DNA of 64,000 nt from Marisediminicola antarctica (GTDB taxonomy: Bacteria; Actinomycetota; Actinomycetes; Actinomycetales; Microbacteriaceae): assembly GCF_009930795.1 (NCBI RefSeq), contig NZ_CP017146.1:558001-622000 (forward strand), read 5' to 3'. Below are positions 52,713 through 61,437 of the stretch, piece after piece. The position numbers and the translations under genes were made by a program. Under the pieces are notes generated by a model, which worked only from the letters and a program-made list of their open reading frames with translations, was not told the origin of the DNA and did no database searches. Numbering within the stretch: the stretch's first letter is position 1; each line of letters opens with the position of its first letter.

Positions 52713-52753
52713 AGCCTAACGATCTTGCACATCGGTGTGCAAGATAATAGGCT
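52713..52753. promoter_or_regulatory. divergent promoter pair sharing one TetR operator
   Basis: The operator is ATCTTGCACA-TCGG-TGTGCAAGAT (52722-52745), a perfect 10-4-10 inverted repeat. Each arm contains a TTGCAC -35: plus strand 52725-52730 with TAGGCT 52748-52753 (17 bp spacer), and minus strand 52737-52742 with TAGGCT 52713-52718 (18 bp spacer). Both -10s lie 6 nt before their start codons. One bound dimer would block both promoters. Confidence 0.85.
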
Positions 52754-52759
52754 CGCGGC

Positions 52760-53809
52760 ATGACCACCACGAACCAGCAAGCTCCCGTCTCGTCCGCCCC
52801 GACCATCAGCCGCCAGTGGCAGCTGATCCGGCGCCCCTCCGGCTGGCCGGTCGCCGACGACTTCCGCCTCGCGGAGATCGAGCTGCCCCCGCTCGCCGAT
52901 GGCGAGGTGCGGGTGCGCAACGAGTTCGTCTCGGTCGACCCCTACATGCGCGGACGCATGAACGACGTCAAGTCGTACACCCCGCCTTACGTGCTGGGCG
53001 AGACGATGACCGGCGGCGCGGTCGGCCGGGTCGTCGAGTCCCGCTCCGACTCGCTCGCCGTCGGCGACCTCGTGCGCCACTTCCTCGGCTGGCGCGATCT
53101 GGCCCAAGCCGACGCCGCGGCGTTCGCCCCGACCGCGGAGGTGCCCGGAGTGTCGTCGTCCGCCTTCCTCGGGGCGCTCGGCATGACGAGCCTGACCGCG
53201 TGGGTCGGATTGCTGGTGATCGCGAACATGAAGCCCGGCGACACCGTGTTCGTCTCCGGCGCTGCCGGCGCGGTCGGGTCGGCCGTTGGCCAGCTGGCCC
53301 GACTGCGCGGAGCGAAGCGTGTAATCGGCAGCGCGGGCTCCGACGAGAAGGTGGCGCTGTTGACGGGCAAGTACGGCTTCGATGCGGCGTTCAACTACAA
53401 GAACGGCCACCTCGCCAGACAGCTCGCGGATGCCGCACCCGACGGCATCGACGTCTACTTCGACAACGTCGGCGGCGAGCACCTCGAGGCGGCCCTCTAT
53501 TCGTTCAACGACGGCGGCCGCGCGGCTCTGTGCGGCGCGATCTCGGTCTACAACGAGACGGCAGCTCCGTCCGGCCCACGCAACCTGCCGATGATCACAA
53601 CGAAGGGGCTGCGGCTCGAGGGCTTCACGATCGGCAATTACCAGCAGCACGCGACCGCGTTCGCCGCAGAGGTCGGCCCGCTGCTCGCATCCGGACAGAT
53701 GGTCTCCGACGAGACCGTCATCGACGGCATCGACAACGCGCTCGAGGCCTTCTTCGGCCTGCTGCGCGGCGAGAACACCGGAAAAATGGTCGTGCACACC
53801 GGCGCGTGA
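52760..53809 (+). CDS. NADP-dependent oxidoreductase (MDR, leukotriene B4 dehydrogenase/CurA-like)
   Basis: A 349-residue zinc-free medium-chain reductase, probably reducing the double bond of alpha,beta-unsaturated carbonyls with NADPH. Family blocks are RQWQLIRRPSGWPVADDF, SVDPYMRGRMND, the nucleotide site VFVSGAAGAVGSAVGQLA and YFDNVGGEHLEAAL. No catalytic-zinc cysteines are present, as expected. It is regulated with the divergent TetR gene through the shared operator; such pairs commonly answer electrophile or quinone stress (inference). Confidence 0.9.
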   Translation: MTTTNQQAPVSSAPTISRQWQLIRRPSGWPVADDFRLAEIELPPLADGEVRVRNEFVSVDPYMRGRMNDVKSYTPPYVLGETMTGGAVGRVVESRSDSLAVGDLVRHFLGWRDLAQADAAAFAPTAEVPGVSSSAFLGALGMTSLTAWVGLLVIANMKPGDTVFVSGAAGAVGSAVGQLARLRGAKRVIGSAGSDEKVALLTGKYGFDAAFNYKNGHLARQLADAAPDGIDVYFDNVGGEHLEAALYSFNDGGRAALCGAISVYNETAAPSGPRNLPMITTKGLRLEGFTIGNYQQHATAFAAEVGPLLASGQMVSDETVIDGIDNALEAFFGLLRGENTGKMVVHTGA

Positions 53810-53824
53810 CCCCCGCGCATGCCT

Positions 53825-53851
53825 CCGGCGGGGCACGAGTGGCCCCGCCGG
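53825..53851 (+). terminator. hairpin terminator after the oxidoreductase gene
   Basis: CCGGCGGGGC-ACGAGTG-GCCCCGCCGG is a perfect 10-bp stem 15 bp after the stop. No T-run follows; instead TAGACT (53852-53857), a likely -10 for purA, directly abuts the stem. Confidence 0.7.
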
Positions 53852-53898
53852 TAGACTGAGGTGCAATCCCCAACTCATCTCTTCGAAAGGGATCCCTC

Positions 53899-55185
53899 GT
53901 GCCAGCAATCGTGATCATCGGAGCCCAGTGGGGCGACGAGGGCAAGGGCAAGGCCACCGACCTGCTCGGTAGTCGCATCGACTACGTCGTCAAGTTCAAC
54001 GGCGGCAACAATGCCGGCCACACGGTCGTGATCGGCAACCAGAAATACGCGCTGCACCTGCTGCCGTCCGGCATCCTCACCGACGGGGTCATCCCGGTCA
54101 TCTCGAACGGCGTCGTCATCGACATCGAGGTGCTCTTCGACGAGCTTGAGGCGCTGACCGCACGCGGGGTGGATGTCTCGAAGCTGCGGGTGAGCGCCAA
54201 CGCGCACATCATCACGCAGTACCACCGCACCCTCGACAAGGTCACCGAGCGCTTCCTCGGCAAGAAGCAGATCGGCACGACCGGCCGGGGCATCGGACCC
54301 GCCTACGCCGACAAGATCAACCGCGTCGGCCTGCGCATCCAGGACCTGTTCGACGAGAACATCCTGCGGCAGAAGGTCGAGGCGGCCCTCGACCAGAAGA
54401 ACCACCTCCTCGTGAAGGTCTACAACCGCCGCGCGATCATGGTCGACGAGATCGTCGAGAACCTGCTCTCCTATGCGGAGCGGCTGCGCCCAATGGTCGG
54501 CGATACCGCCCTCGAGCTCAATCGCGCCCTCGACGATGGAAAGATCGTGCTGTTCGAGGGCGGCCAGGCCACGATGCTCGACGTCGACCACGGCACCTAC
54601 CCCTTCGTCACCTCGAGCAACTCGACCGCGGGCGGCGCCTCGACCGGGTCGGGCATCGGCCCCGGCCGCATCGAGCGCGTCATCGGCATCGTCAAGGCGT
54701 ACACGACGCGGGTCGGCGCCGGACCCTTCCCGACGGAGCTGTTCGACGAGTCGGGGGAGTTCCTGCGCTCGCGCGGTTTCGAGTTCGGCACCACGACCGG
54801 ACGACCTCGCCGCACGGGCTGGTACGACGCCCCTATTGCGCGCTACTCGGCCCGCATCAACGGCGTGACCGACTTCGTGATGACGAAGCTCGACGTGCTC
54901 ACGGGACTCGCAACTATCCCCGTCTGCGTCGCGTACGACGTCGACGGCGTACGCGTCGAGGAGGTGCCGGTGTCACAGTCGGACTTCCACCACGCCGTGC
55001 CGATCTACGAGGAGTTCCCCGGCTGGACCGAGGACCTCACCGGCGTGCGCGAGTTCAGCGACCTGCCCCCGAACGCGCAGGCCTACGTGCTCGCGATCGA
55101 GGCCATGAGCGGGTCGCGCATCTCGGCGATCGGCGTCGGCCCCGGCCGCGACGCCATAATCGCGCGGCACGACCTGCTCGATTGA
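53899..55185 (+). CDS. purA: adenylosuccinate synthase
   Basis: GTP-dependent ligation of IMP and aspartate to adenylosuccinate, the first committed AMP step. The protein has 428 residues, normal length. Signatures are [18 protein letters not shown] (P-loop with catalytic Asp), [12 protein letters not shown] (His), [48 protein letters not shown] and [11 protein letters not shown]. The GTG start is preceded by AAAGGGA. It converges with the sortase gene; a hairpin spans both stops. Confidence 0.98.
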   Translation: MPAIVIIGAQWGDEGKGKATDLLGSRIDYVVKFNGGNNAGHTVVIGNQKYALHLLPSGILTDGVIPVISNGVVIDIEVLFDELEALTARGVDVSKLRVSANAHIITQYHRTLDKVTERFLGKKQIGTTGRGIGPAYADKINRVGLRIQDLFDENILRQKVEAALDQKNHLLVKVYNRRAIMVDEIVENLLSYAERLRPMVGDTALELNRALDDGKIVLFEGGQATMLDVDHGTYPFVTSSNSTAGGASTGSGIGPGRIERVIGIVKAYTTRVGAGPFPTELFDESGEFLRSRGFEFGTTTGRPRRTGWYDAPIARYSARINGVTDFVMTKLDVLTGLATIPVCVAYDVDGVRVEEVPVSQSDFHHAVPIYEEFPGWTEDLTGVREFSDLPPNAQAYVLAIEAMSGSRISAIGVGPGRDAIIARHDLLD

Positions 55186-55203
55186 GCCAGCCGCCGGCTG
55201 GCT
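55185..55203. terminator. bidirectional hairpin between purA and the sortase gene
   Basis: AGCCAGCC-GCC-GGCTGGCT, a perfect 8-bp stem beginning at the last base of the purA stop and reaching into the sortase stop codon. Confidence 0.6.
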
Positions 55204-55888
55204 ATGCGCTGTCGTCGGTGAGGGTGGCGTAGACGACGATGTTGTCGAGGTGGGAGCCGGCGGTGTTGTCGAAGATGCCGCCGCAGGTGATCAGGCGTAG
55301 GGCGGCGTGGTCGGTGTTGCCGTAGACCCTTTGGGTGGGGAAGTCGGCTTTCGGGTATTGCTCGACCGCGTCGACGGTGAAGGTGGCTGTGGTTGCGTCG
55401 GCGCGGGTGATGGTGATTTCGTCGCCGGGGCGCATGTCGCCGAGGCGGTAGAAGACGGCGTGTCCGGCGTTGCTGGTGACGTGTCCGAGGATGATCGATG
55501 GTCCGAGCTCTCCCGGGGTGGGTGAGCCGCGGTACCAGCCTGCTGGGGCGGCCGGGTCGAGTGGGGGGACTTCGGCGGTGCCGTCGGTGTTGAGTCCGAG
55601 TTGCATCAGCGTTGAATCGACACCGATGGCGGGGATGCTGACCTGGGTGGGGCTCGAGGCGGGCATGATCGGGCCGGTGGTCTGTGTAGCGGCGACCGGT
55701 GGCGTCGGGGGCGGGGGTGTCGCGGTGGTGCCCGGGGGGGGGGGGCTGGCAGCGGATGCCGGTGGTTGTGGCGGCGAGTCGTTTGTGGTCAGTGCGAGGG
55801 CGATGGCGGTGCCGCCGCCGAGGAGGAGAAGCACCGCCGCGGTAGCCCAGAGGCTGCCGCGGCGGGACTTGCTAGGTTGCGCAGTCAC
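55202..55888 (-). CDS. class F sortase with a C12 homopolymer in its linker
   Basis: A 228-residue membrane-anchored transpeptidase: one N-terminal helix (LWATAAVLLLLGGGTAIALAL, about residues 13-33), a Pro/Thr-rich linker (about 38-75) and the sortase barrel with VSIPAIGVDSTLMQLGLN, His in SIILGHVTS and the catalytic Cys in ALRLITCGG. The expected arginine near HLDNIVVYA is not obvious. The linker contains a run of 12 C (55734-55745) read as four prolines; a slip of one base would stop the protein. It is 22 bp downstream of the CHRD gene on the same strand, its probable substrate. Confidence 0.85.
   Translation of the reverse strand: MTAQPSKSRRGSLWATAAVLLLLGGGTAIALALTTNDSPPQPPASAASPPPPGTTATPPPPTPPVAATQTTGPIMPASSPTQVSIPAIGVDSTLMQLGLNTDGTAEVPPLDPAAPAGWYRGSPTPGELGPSIILGHVTSNAGHAVFYRLGDMRPGDEITITRADATTATFTVDAVEQYPKADFPTQRVYGNTDHAALRLITCGGIFDNTAGSHLDNIVVYATLTDDSA
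55734..55745 (-). repeat. C12 homopolymer inside the sortase gene
   Basis: Twelve C in a row on the coding strand (G12 on the plus strand), codons about 48-52. It is by far the longest homopolymer in the window. It could be a contingency (phase-variation) tract. Confidence 0.9.
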
Positions 55889-55910
55889 TGATTCTCGATC
55901 GTGTCGATCC

Positions 55911-56681
55911 TCAGTTGCGTGCGGCGACGCGGCGACGAACGGCCACGACACCGCCGGCGGCGAGCAGGAGTCCGCCGCCGAGGGCGAGCATGCCCAGATC
56001 GGGGCCGGAGGTGTTCACGCCACCGGTCTGCACGCCACCTTCAGGCATTTCTTCCATCTGGGAGACGGCGAGCGCTCCGCAGAGGGCGGGTGCGGTGGCG
56101 GCCAGGGGCAGCTCGGGAACCAGGGAGCTCATCGCGTCCTGGGCTGCCTGGCTCAGTCCGGCCGGGTCGAGACCGTGCACGACGATGACGCCGGTGCCGG
56201 CCTTGAGGGAGGCGATGGTGGCGGCGTTCATGGTGAAGGTGCGCTCGAAGGTGAACGAGCTGCCACTCGGGGCGACGGTGAGGTCGGTTGCCGTGGACGC
56301 GTCGGTTGCGCCGTCCAGCGACAGGGTGGTTCCGATCTCGCCGTAGAAGGGCTGCCCCTCTGGGGTGTCGATGACGCCATCGCCATTCGCGTCAGCATCC
56401 GCCGGGGGACATACGCCCTGGGCGGCGATGTGGATGTGCTGCACGTGCGGGTACGGGGCATCGTTGAACGTCTCGGCGAGACCGCTCACCTCGCCGGTGA
56501 CCGTGGCTTCGTCGCCGACGAGCTTGACCGTGTACGAACCACTGGCGCCACTGCCATTGATCGCGTCAAGCGTCGTCTGATACGTGACATCCTCTGTTGC
56601 TGCGAACGCGGGGCCAGCGGCGGCGACCGCCACCCCCAGCGCCAACGCGGGAACCAGCAGGAGTTTCGTCGTGTGCTTCAT
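55911..56681 (-). CDS. CHRD-domain surface protein with sortase-type C-terminus
   Basis: A 256-residue exported protein: a signal peptide (MKHTTKLLLVPALALGVAVAAAG, cut near AFA-AT), a CHRD domain (about 30-200, with HVQHIHIAAQGVCPP and GTGVIVVHGLDP), and a C-terminus made of GGVQTGGVNTSG, a hydrophobic helix (LGMLALGGGLLLAAGGVVAV) and RRRVAARN. The tail looks like a sorting signal with the atypical motif VQTGG instead of LPxTG. The class F sortase gene follows 22 bp downstream on the same strand. The CHRD function is unknown; wall attachment is inferred. Confidence 0.85.
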   Translation of the reverse strand: MKHTTKLLLVPALALGVAVAAAGPAFAATEDVTYQTTLDAINGSGASGSYTVKLVGDEATVTGEVSGLAETFNDAPYPHVQHIHIAAQGVCPPADADANGDGVIDTPEGQPFYGEIGTTLSLDGATDASTATDLTVAPSGSSFTFERTFTMNAATIASLKAGTGVIVVHGLDPAGLSQAAQDAMSSLVPELPLAATAPALCGALAVSQMEEMPEGGVQTGGVNTSGPDLGMLALGGGLLLAAGGVVAVRRRVAARN

Positions 56682-57025
56682 CGGGATTCGTCCTCTCTGA
56701 CGAGTTGTGCGGTGCCCGTTTTCGGGCCACCTATGTGTCTGTTCGACACGGAACGCGATTCCGTTTGGCCTGTCCGGCACACGCGCCGGCAACTGCCGTC
56801 AACGAAAAGTTGACCTCAGACAATTCAGAATCGCAATCCACGCTACGTGGGCTGCAGACGCACGACAAGCAATCGGCGCAGCGATGCAGCATTCATTGAA
56901 AAATGAAAACTTTGTAACGATTACCCCCCGTTTGGGCGCCGGGCGACGTAAATTTACCTCGGGGACACATTCGTTGTCTTGAGTGAAATTTCACGCGTCC
57001 GTATGTCCGATGGAGGAACCTCTAC
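56682..57025. promoter_or_regulatory. AT-richer divergent control region with five short inverted repeats
   Basis: No gene in 344 bp between the CHRD and nuclease genes. Inverted repeats: GTCAAC-GAAAA-GTTGAC (56798-56814), TTCATT-GAAA-AATGAA (56892-56907), GTAA-CGA-TTAC (56914-56924), GTAAATTTAC (56948-56957) and GTGAAATTTCAC (56983-56994, perfect). The last four lie within about 100 bp. This region is the most AT-rich of the window. Confidence 0.7.
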
Positions 57026-59629
57026 ATGCCTGTTCACAAGCGATCGAGAATGGGCCTGGCCGCCCTCCTCGGACTTGCCCTCGTAGCCACACCCCTGGCT
57101 ACAGCCCCCGCCATCGCCAACACAGCCGGCACCGGCGTCGTCATCAACGAGGCGTACGTCAATGGCGGCAGCAGCGGTGCGACCTACCTCAACAAGTTCG
57201 TCGAGCTGTACAACCCGACGAACGCCGCGATCGACCTTGCGGGAACGAGCCTGCAGTACCGCTCGGCAACCGGCACCGTGAACCCCTCCAACGTCGTGAC
57301 GCTCACCGGCTCGATCGCCGCCGGCGGGTACTACCTTGTGCAGGGCAGCAGCAACGCGACGAATGGCCAGACACTTCCCGCAGCGGATGCCTCGACCGGC
57401 GCGTCCTGGGCCGGGGGCGGCGGCACTTTCTTCCTCGCGAACCAGGCGACGGCGCTCACTGCGCCCCCGGTCGGCTCCCTCGTGGGCGACCCGGCGGTCA
57501 TCGACCTGCTCGGCTTCGGCAGCTCCAACACCTTCGAGACGGCCCGCGCGAGCGCGGCATCCGTGATCCTGTCGCTCAACCGCACGGCCGGCGTCGACAC
57601 CGACGTCAACGCCGCCGACTTCACCACCGCGGCGCCGACCCCGACGAACGCGGTCGGAACCGGCCCGGCACCCGACCCCGAACCCGAACCGCCGGTGCGC
57701 ACTGACCCCATCGCCATCGCCACGATCCAGGGCACCGGCTTCGCCACCCCCATCGCCGGAACGACGGTGACGACGCGCGGCGTCGTGACCGCAAGCTTCC
57801 CGACCGGCGGCTACAACGGGTACTACATCCAGACACCGGGAACCGGAGTCGAGCTCGACGCCGCCTCCGACGGCATCTTCGTTTACTCCAGCGCGACAGT
57901 CGCCCAGGCGACGGTCGGCACCTACGTCGAGGTGACCGGACTCGTGTCCGAGTTCTACGGACTCACCCAGCTCGAGGTCGCGGCCGGCGGCCTGACCATC
58001 GTCGATGAGGTCGTCGCCGCTCCGGTTGCGGCCGACGTCGCGGTCACCTCGGATGTCGCACAGCGCGAGTCGCTTGAGGGCATGCTGCTCGCTCCGGCTG
58101 GCGCGTACACGGTCACCGACAACTACGACACGAACTACTACGGTTCACTCGAGCTCACGGCGGGAACCAGCCCGCTGGTTCAGCCGACGACCGTCGTCGA
58201 GCCGGGAAGCCCCGAGTACTTCACGATGCTCGCCGCCAACCAAGCCGCGGTCATCACTCTCGACGACGGTGCCACGACGAACTTCAACAGCACCGCCAAC
58301 AAGGGGATCCCGATCCCGTACCTCTCGACAGAGAACCCGGTGCGCATCGGCGCGGCGGTGAACTTCGAGACCGCGGTGGTGCTCGACTACCGCTTCGGCG
58401 CGTGGGCCTTCCAGCCGACCGAGCAGCTCACGACCGCGAATGCCGCAACGGTTCAGCCGGCGACCTTTGAGAACACGCGCACCGCGGCCCCGGAGAACGT
58501 GGGCGGCGACGCCACCCTCGCAACCTTCAACGTGCTCAACTACTTCTCAACGACCGGTGACGAGCTCGGCACGTGCAGCTACTACAACGATCGCGTGGGC
58601 GACCCCGTGACCGTGCGGGGCGGATGCGGCGCGCGAGGCGCCGCCGAGCAGGAGGACCTCGACCGCCAGCAGGCAAAGATCGTGTCGGCGATTGGCGCGC
58701 TCGACGCGGATGTCGTCGGCCTCGAGGAGATCGAGAACTCGGCCGCGTTCGGCTTCGACCGTGACGTGGCGCTCGCCGAGCTCACCGCGGCACTCAACGC
58801 CGACGCTGGAGCGGGGACCTGGTCGTTCGTGCCCTCGCCCGCACTGGTGCCGGCCGATGAGGATGTCATTCGCACAGCCTTCATCTACAAGTCGGCCGTG
58901 ATCGAGCCCGTCGGCGAGTCCGTCATCCTCGATGACCAGGTCGCGTTCGTCAACGCTCGCGAGCCGCTCGCCCAGGTCTTCCGCCTCGCGGGTGGAGACA
59001 CGGAGAGTGAGTTCCTCGCGATCGTGAACCACTTCAAGTCGAAGGGCTCCGGCTCCGGCGTCGGCGACGTCGATGCCGGCGACGGCCAGGGGTCGTCGAA
59101 CGGATCACGCACGCGCCAGGCGGTCTCGCTCGTCGCGTTCGCCGAGACGCTGAAGACCTCGTCCGAGGTGGAGCGCGTGTTCCTCCTCGGCGACTTCAAC
59201 GCCTACCTCAAGGAGGACCCGATCGACGTTCTGGTGAACGCCGGATACGTCGACCTCGGAGCCACGACGGGCGAGGAGACGTACGCCTTCGGCGGCGCGA
59301 TCGGCTCGCTCGACCACATTCTGGGCAACGCTGCGGCGGTCGCGGACGTCACGGATGTCGACATCTGGAACATCAACTCGGTCGAGTCGATCGCGCTGGA
59401 GTACAGCCGGTTCAACTACAACGTGACGAACTTCTACGAGGCGAACCCCTACCGGTCCTCCGACCACGACCCGATCCTCGTCGGGCTCGACATCGCAAGC
59501 GAGCCGGTCGAACCGCCAGCGCCGGTCAAGGGGAATCCGTTCGGTGCAAATGGTCCGGACAAGCCAGGCAAGCCGGCGGTGCCCGGCAAGCCACTGTTCC
59601 CGGGTAAGCCGGCGCATCCGTTCAAGTAA
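57026..59629 (+). CDS. secreted ExeM/NucH-type extracellular endonuclease
   Basis: An 867-residue exported DNase. After the signal peptide (LAALLGLALVATPLATAPAIA, cut about residue 32) comes a lamin-tail domain (about 35-205: VVINEAYVNGG, KFVELYNPTNAAIDLAG), a linker rich in Pro/Glu, an OB-fold-like segment (about 225-330), and the endonuclease/exonuclease/phosphatase domain (about 495-835) with LATFNVLNYF, VVGLEEIEN, LLGDFNAYLKEDP and SSDHDPILVGL, giving all catalytic residues. The tail has PGKP repeats but no anchor. It probably degrades external DNA for nutrients or matrix. GGAGG precedes the ATG. Confidence 0.93.
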   Translation: MPVHKRSRMGLAALLGLALVATPLATAPAIANTAGTGVVINEAYVNGGSSGATYLNKFVELYNPTNAAIDLAGTSLQYRSATGTVNPSNVVTLTGSIAAGGYYLVQGSSNATNGQTLPAADASTGASWAGGGGTFFLANQATALTAPPVGSLVGDPAVIDLLGFGSSNTFETARASAASVILSLNRTAGVDTDVNAADFTTAAPTPTNAVGTGPAPDPEPEPPVRTDPIAIATIQGTGFATPIAGTTVTTRGVVTASFPTGGYNGYYIQTPGTGVELDAASDGIFVYSSATVAQATVGTYVEVTGLVSEFYGLTQLEVAAGGLTIVDEVVAAPVAADVAVTSDVAQRESLEGMLLAPAGAYTVTDNYDTNYYGSLELTAGTSPLVQPTTVVEPGSPEYFTMLAANQAAVITLDDGATTNFNSTANKGIPIPYLSTENPVRIGAAVNFETAVVLDYRFGAWAFQPTEQLTTANAATVQPATFENTRTAAPENVGGDATLATFNVLNYFSTTGDELGTCSYYNDRVGDPVTVRGGCGARGAAEQEDLDRQQAKIVSAIGALDADVVGLEEIENSAAFGFDRDVALAELTAALNADAGAGTWSFVPSPALVPADEDVIRTAFIYKSAVIEPVGESVILDDQVAFVNAREPLAQVFRLAGGDTESEFLAIVNHFKSKGSGSGVGDVDAGDGQGSSNGSRTRQAVSLVAFAETLKTSSEVERVFLLGDFNAYLKEDPIDVLVNAGYVDLGATTGEETYAFGGAIGSLDHILGNAAAVADVTDVDIWNINSVESIALEYSRFNYNVTNFYEANPYRSSDHDPILVGLDIASEPVEPPAPVKGNPFGANGPDKPGKPAVPGKPLFPGKPAHPFK

Positions 59630-59641
59630 CGCGTGAGGCAG

Positions 59642-59676
59642 CAGAGGGGGCGGGCCGTTCTGGCCCGCCCCCTCTG
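59642..59676 (+). terminator. strong hairpin after the nuclease gene
   Basis: CAGAGGGGGCGGGCC-GTTCT-GGCCCGCCCCCTCTG, a perfect 15-bp stem 12 bp after the stop, the longest perfect hairpin seen. A direct repeat of CCGCCCCCTCTGTCATCC follows, then two GGTCAGGCTGTCGTG copies. Confidence 0.85.
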
Positions 59677-59816
59677 TCATCCGCCCCCTCTGTCATCCGG
59701 TCAGGCTGTCGTGCGGTCAGGCTGTCGTGCCGTCGGGGTGCCCCGCCAGGGTGTGCCGTCGCGTGCTGCAGCGCAGGGTGTGCAGTGCGCGGCCGCTCGG
59801 ATGGCAGACTTCTAGG

Positions 59817-60479
59817 GTGACTGCGACAAGGCCCGCCCGAGATGTGCTTGAGGGGCGATTCATCCGCCTCGAGCCGATGACCCGCGCGCACCTGCCCGCC
59901 CTCTTCGCGGCTATCGGGCATCCGATCGTCTTCGAGAGCGGCTATGGCGGCGGACCGGCGGGTTACCGCGATACCGAGGCCGGGTTCCTCGCGTGGGCGG
60001 AGACCTATTACGACTGGGACAACGGCAACGTCTACGGGGTCTCCGTCGTGGGCGGGCCTCACGAGGGCGAGCTCGTCGGCACGACGACCCTGTCGGATTT
60101 CGCGCCGGAGCGGGAGTTCGCGCACATCGGCTGGACCGCGTACGACCCGCGTGTCTGGGGCACCGCGGTCAACGCCGAGGCGAAGTATCTGCTGCTCGGG
60201 CTCGCGTTCGGGCACGGCTTCGGGCGCATCCAGATTCTCGCCGACGCCATCAACGAGCGCTCCCGCGCCGCGATCTCGCGACTCGGCGCGACTTTCGAGG
60301 GCATCGCGCGCCGGCACCTCCCGCGCGCGGACGGGTCCTGGCGCGACAGCGCGGTGTTCTCGATCATCGTCGACGACTGGCCGCAGGTGCGTGCGCAGCT
60401 TGAGGAGCGGCTCGCCGCGCACGAGGGCCGTCCGGTGCTGTATCGGAGCATGCCGACCGCGGCACCCCAGCATCCGTAA
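59817..60479 (+). CDS. GNAT-family N-acetyltransferase (RimJ/RimL type)
   Basis: A 220-residue acetyltransferase of the group that modifies protein N-termini or small amines. It has EGRFIRLEPMTRAHLPALF at the start, IGWTAYDPRVWGTAVNAEAKYLLLGLAFG (acetyl-CoA region; the Q/RxxGxG is not exact: VWGTAVNAEA), a typical AINERSRAAISRLGATFEG and ending WPQVRAQLEERL. The GTG at 59817 lies 6 nt after CAGACT (59805-59810), a weaker -10. It is monocistronic; the substrate is unknown. Confidence 0.85.
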   Translation: MTATRPARDVLEGRFIRLEPMTRAHLPALFAAIGHPIVFESGYGGGPAGYRDTEAGFLAWAETYYDWDNGNVYGVSVVGGPHEGELVGTTTLSDFAPEREFAHIGWTAYDPRVWGTAVNAEAKYLLLGLAFGHGFGRIQILADAINERSRAAISRLGATFEGIARRHLPRADGSWRDSAVFSIIVDDWPQVRAQLEERLAAHEGRPVLYRSMPTAAPQHP

Positions 60480-60548
60480 CACGACGACATATTCGGTCAC
60501 GCGCGGACGACGGTGGAATACCGGGCAGTGCCCGCGGTTACAGCCCTA

Positions 60549-61388
60549 GTGACCATTCAACGATTCCCCCTGCGCAAGAAGCTCCTCTCCACCGTCGGTG
60601 CCGCCGCCATCGCCGTCTCCCTCGCCGCCTGCTCGGCCGGCGCGAGCGACGCACCGGATGCCGGTGCGGAGGCATCCGACGGACTCACGCTCGCCGAGGT
60701 GCAGGAGAGCGGCGAACTCGTCGTCGGCACCGAGGGAACCTATCGTCCCTTCAGCTACCACGAGGGCGGATCCGGCGCGCTGACGGGTTACGACATCGAG
60801 GTCGTCACGGCCGTCGCCGAGAAGCTCGGCGTCGAGGTCACCTTCGAAGAGACCCAGTGGGACGCGATTTTCGCGGGCCTGCAGTCCGGACGCTTTGACA
60901 TCATCGCCAACCAGGTCTCCATCAATGACGAGCGCGAGGCCGCCTACACGATGAGCGATCCGTACACGGTGTCGCCGGGCGTGCTGATTGTCGCGGACTC
61001 GAACACCGAGATCGCCTCCTTCGATGACCTCAGCGGATTCTCGAGCGCCCAATCGCTCACGAGCAACTGGTACGAGGTTGCCGTGGGCTACGGCGCCACC
61101 GTCGAGGCGGTCGAGGGCTGGGCGCAGGCCGCCGAGCTGTTGACCCAGGGCCGCGTCGACGCGACCGTGAACGACGAGCTCACCTTCCTCGACTTCGAGA
61201 AGACCGAGGGCGACACCGGGCTGAAGATCGTCGATGAGACCGACGACGCGTCCCTCAACGCCTTCGCGCTGCCCAAGGGCAGCGACGACCTCGCCGCCGC
61301 GATCAACGAGGCGCTCGCCGAGCTGCGGGCCGACGGCACGCTCGCCGCGATCTCCGAGAGCTACTTCGGCTCGGACGTCAGCGAGTAG
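60549..61388 (+). CDS. amino-acid ABC transporter substrate-binding lipoprotein
   Basis: A 279-residue periplasmic-type binding lipoprotein. The lipobox is AVSLAAC (Cys at about residue 28), followed by a short linker and a type II SBP fold: ELVVGTEGTYRPFSYHEG, GALTGYDIEVVTAVAEKLG, WDAIFAGLQSGRFDIIANQVSIN and DLAAAINEALAELRADGTLAAISESYFG. These fit the polar amino acid/cystine group. GTG 60549 is chosen because it gives a normal signal peptide; the longer GTG start at 60513 is possible. It is the first gene of a three-gene uptake operon with the permease and ATPase. Confidence 0.92.
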   Translation: MTIQRFPLRKKLLSTVGAAAIAVSLAACSAGASDAPDAGAEASDGLTLAEVQESGELVVGTEGTYRPFSYHEGGSGALTGYDIEVVTAVAEKLGVEVTFEETQWDAIFAGLQSGRFDIIANQVSINDEREAAYTMSDPYTVSPGVLIVADSNTEIASFDDLSGFSSAQSLTSNWYEVAVGYGATVEAVEGWAQAAELLTQGRVDATVNDELTFLDFEKTEGDTGLKIVDETDDASLNAFALPKGSDDLAAAINEALAELRADGTLAAISESYFGSDVSE

Positions 61389-61437
61389 GTTGGGGGTCCG
61401 CGGCGACGCGCGGAACGATCGCGAGAGAAGCCGCTGA

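Noticed and set aside
59665-59730. T-rich tail expected after the strong hairpin at 59642
   Set aside because: No T-run is present; the following sequence is direct-repeat DNA, so the hairpin is called a terminator from stem strength and position only.
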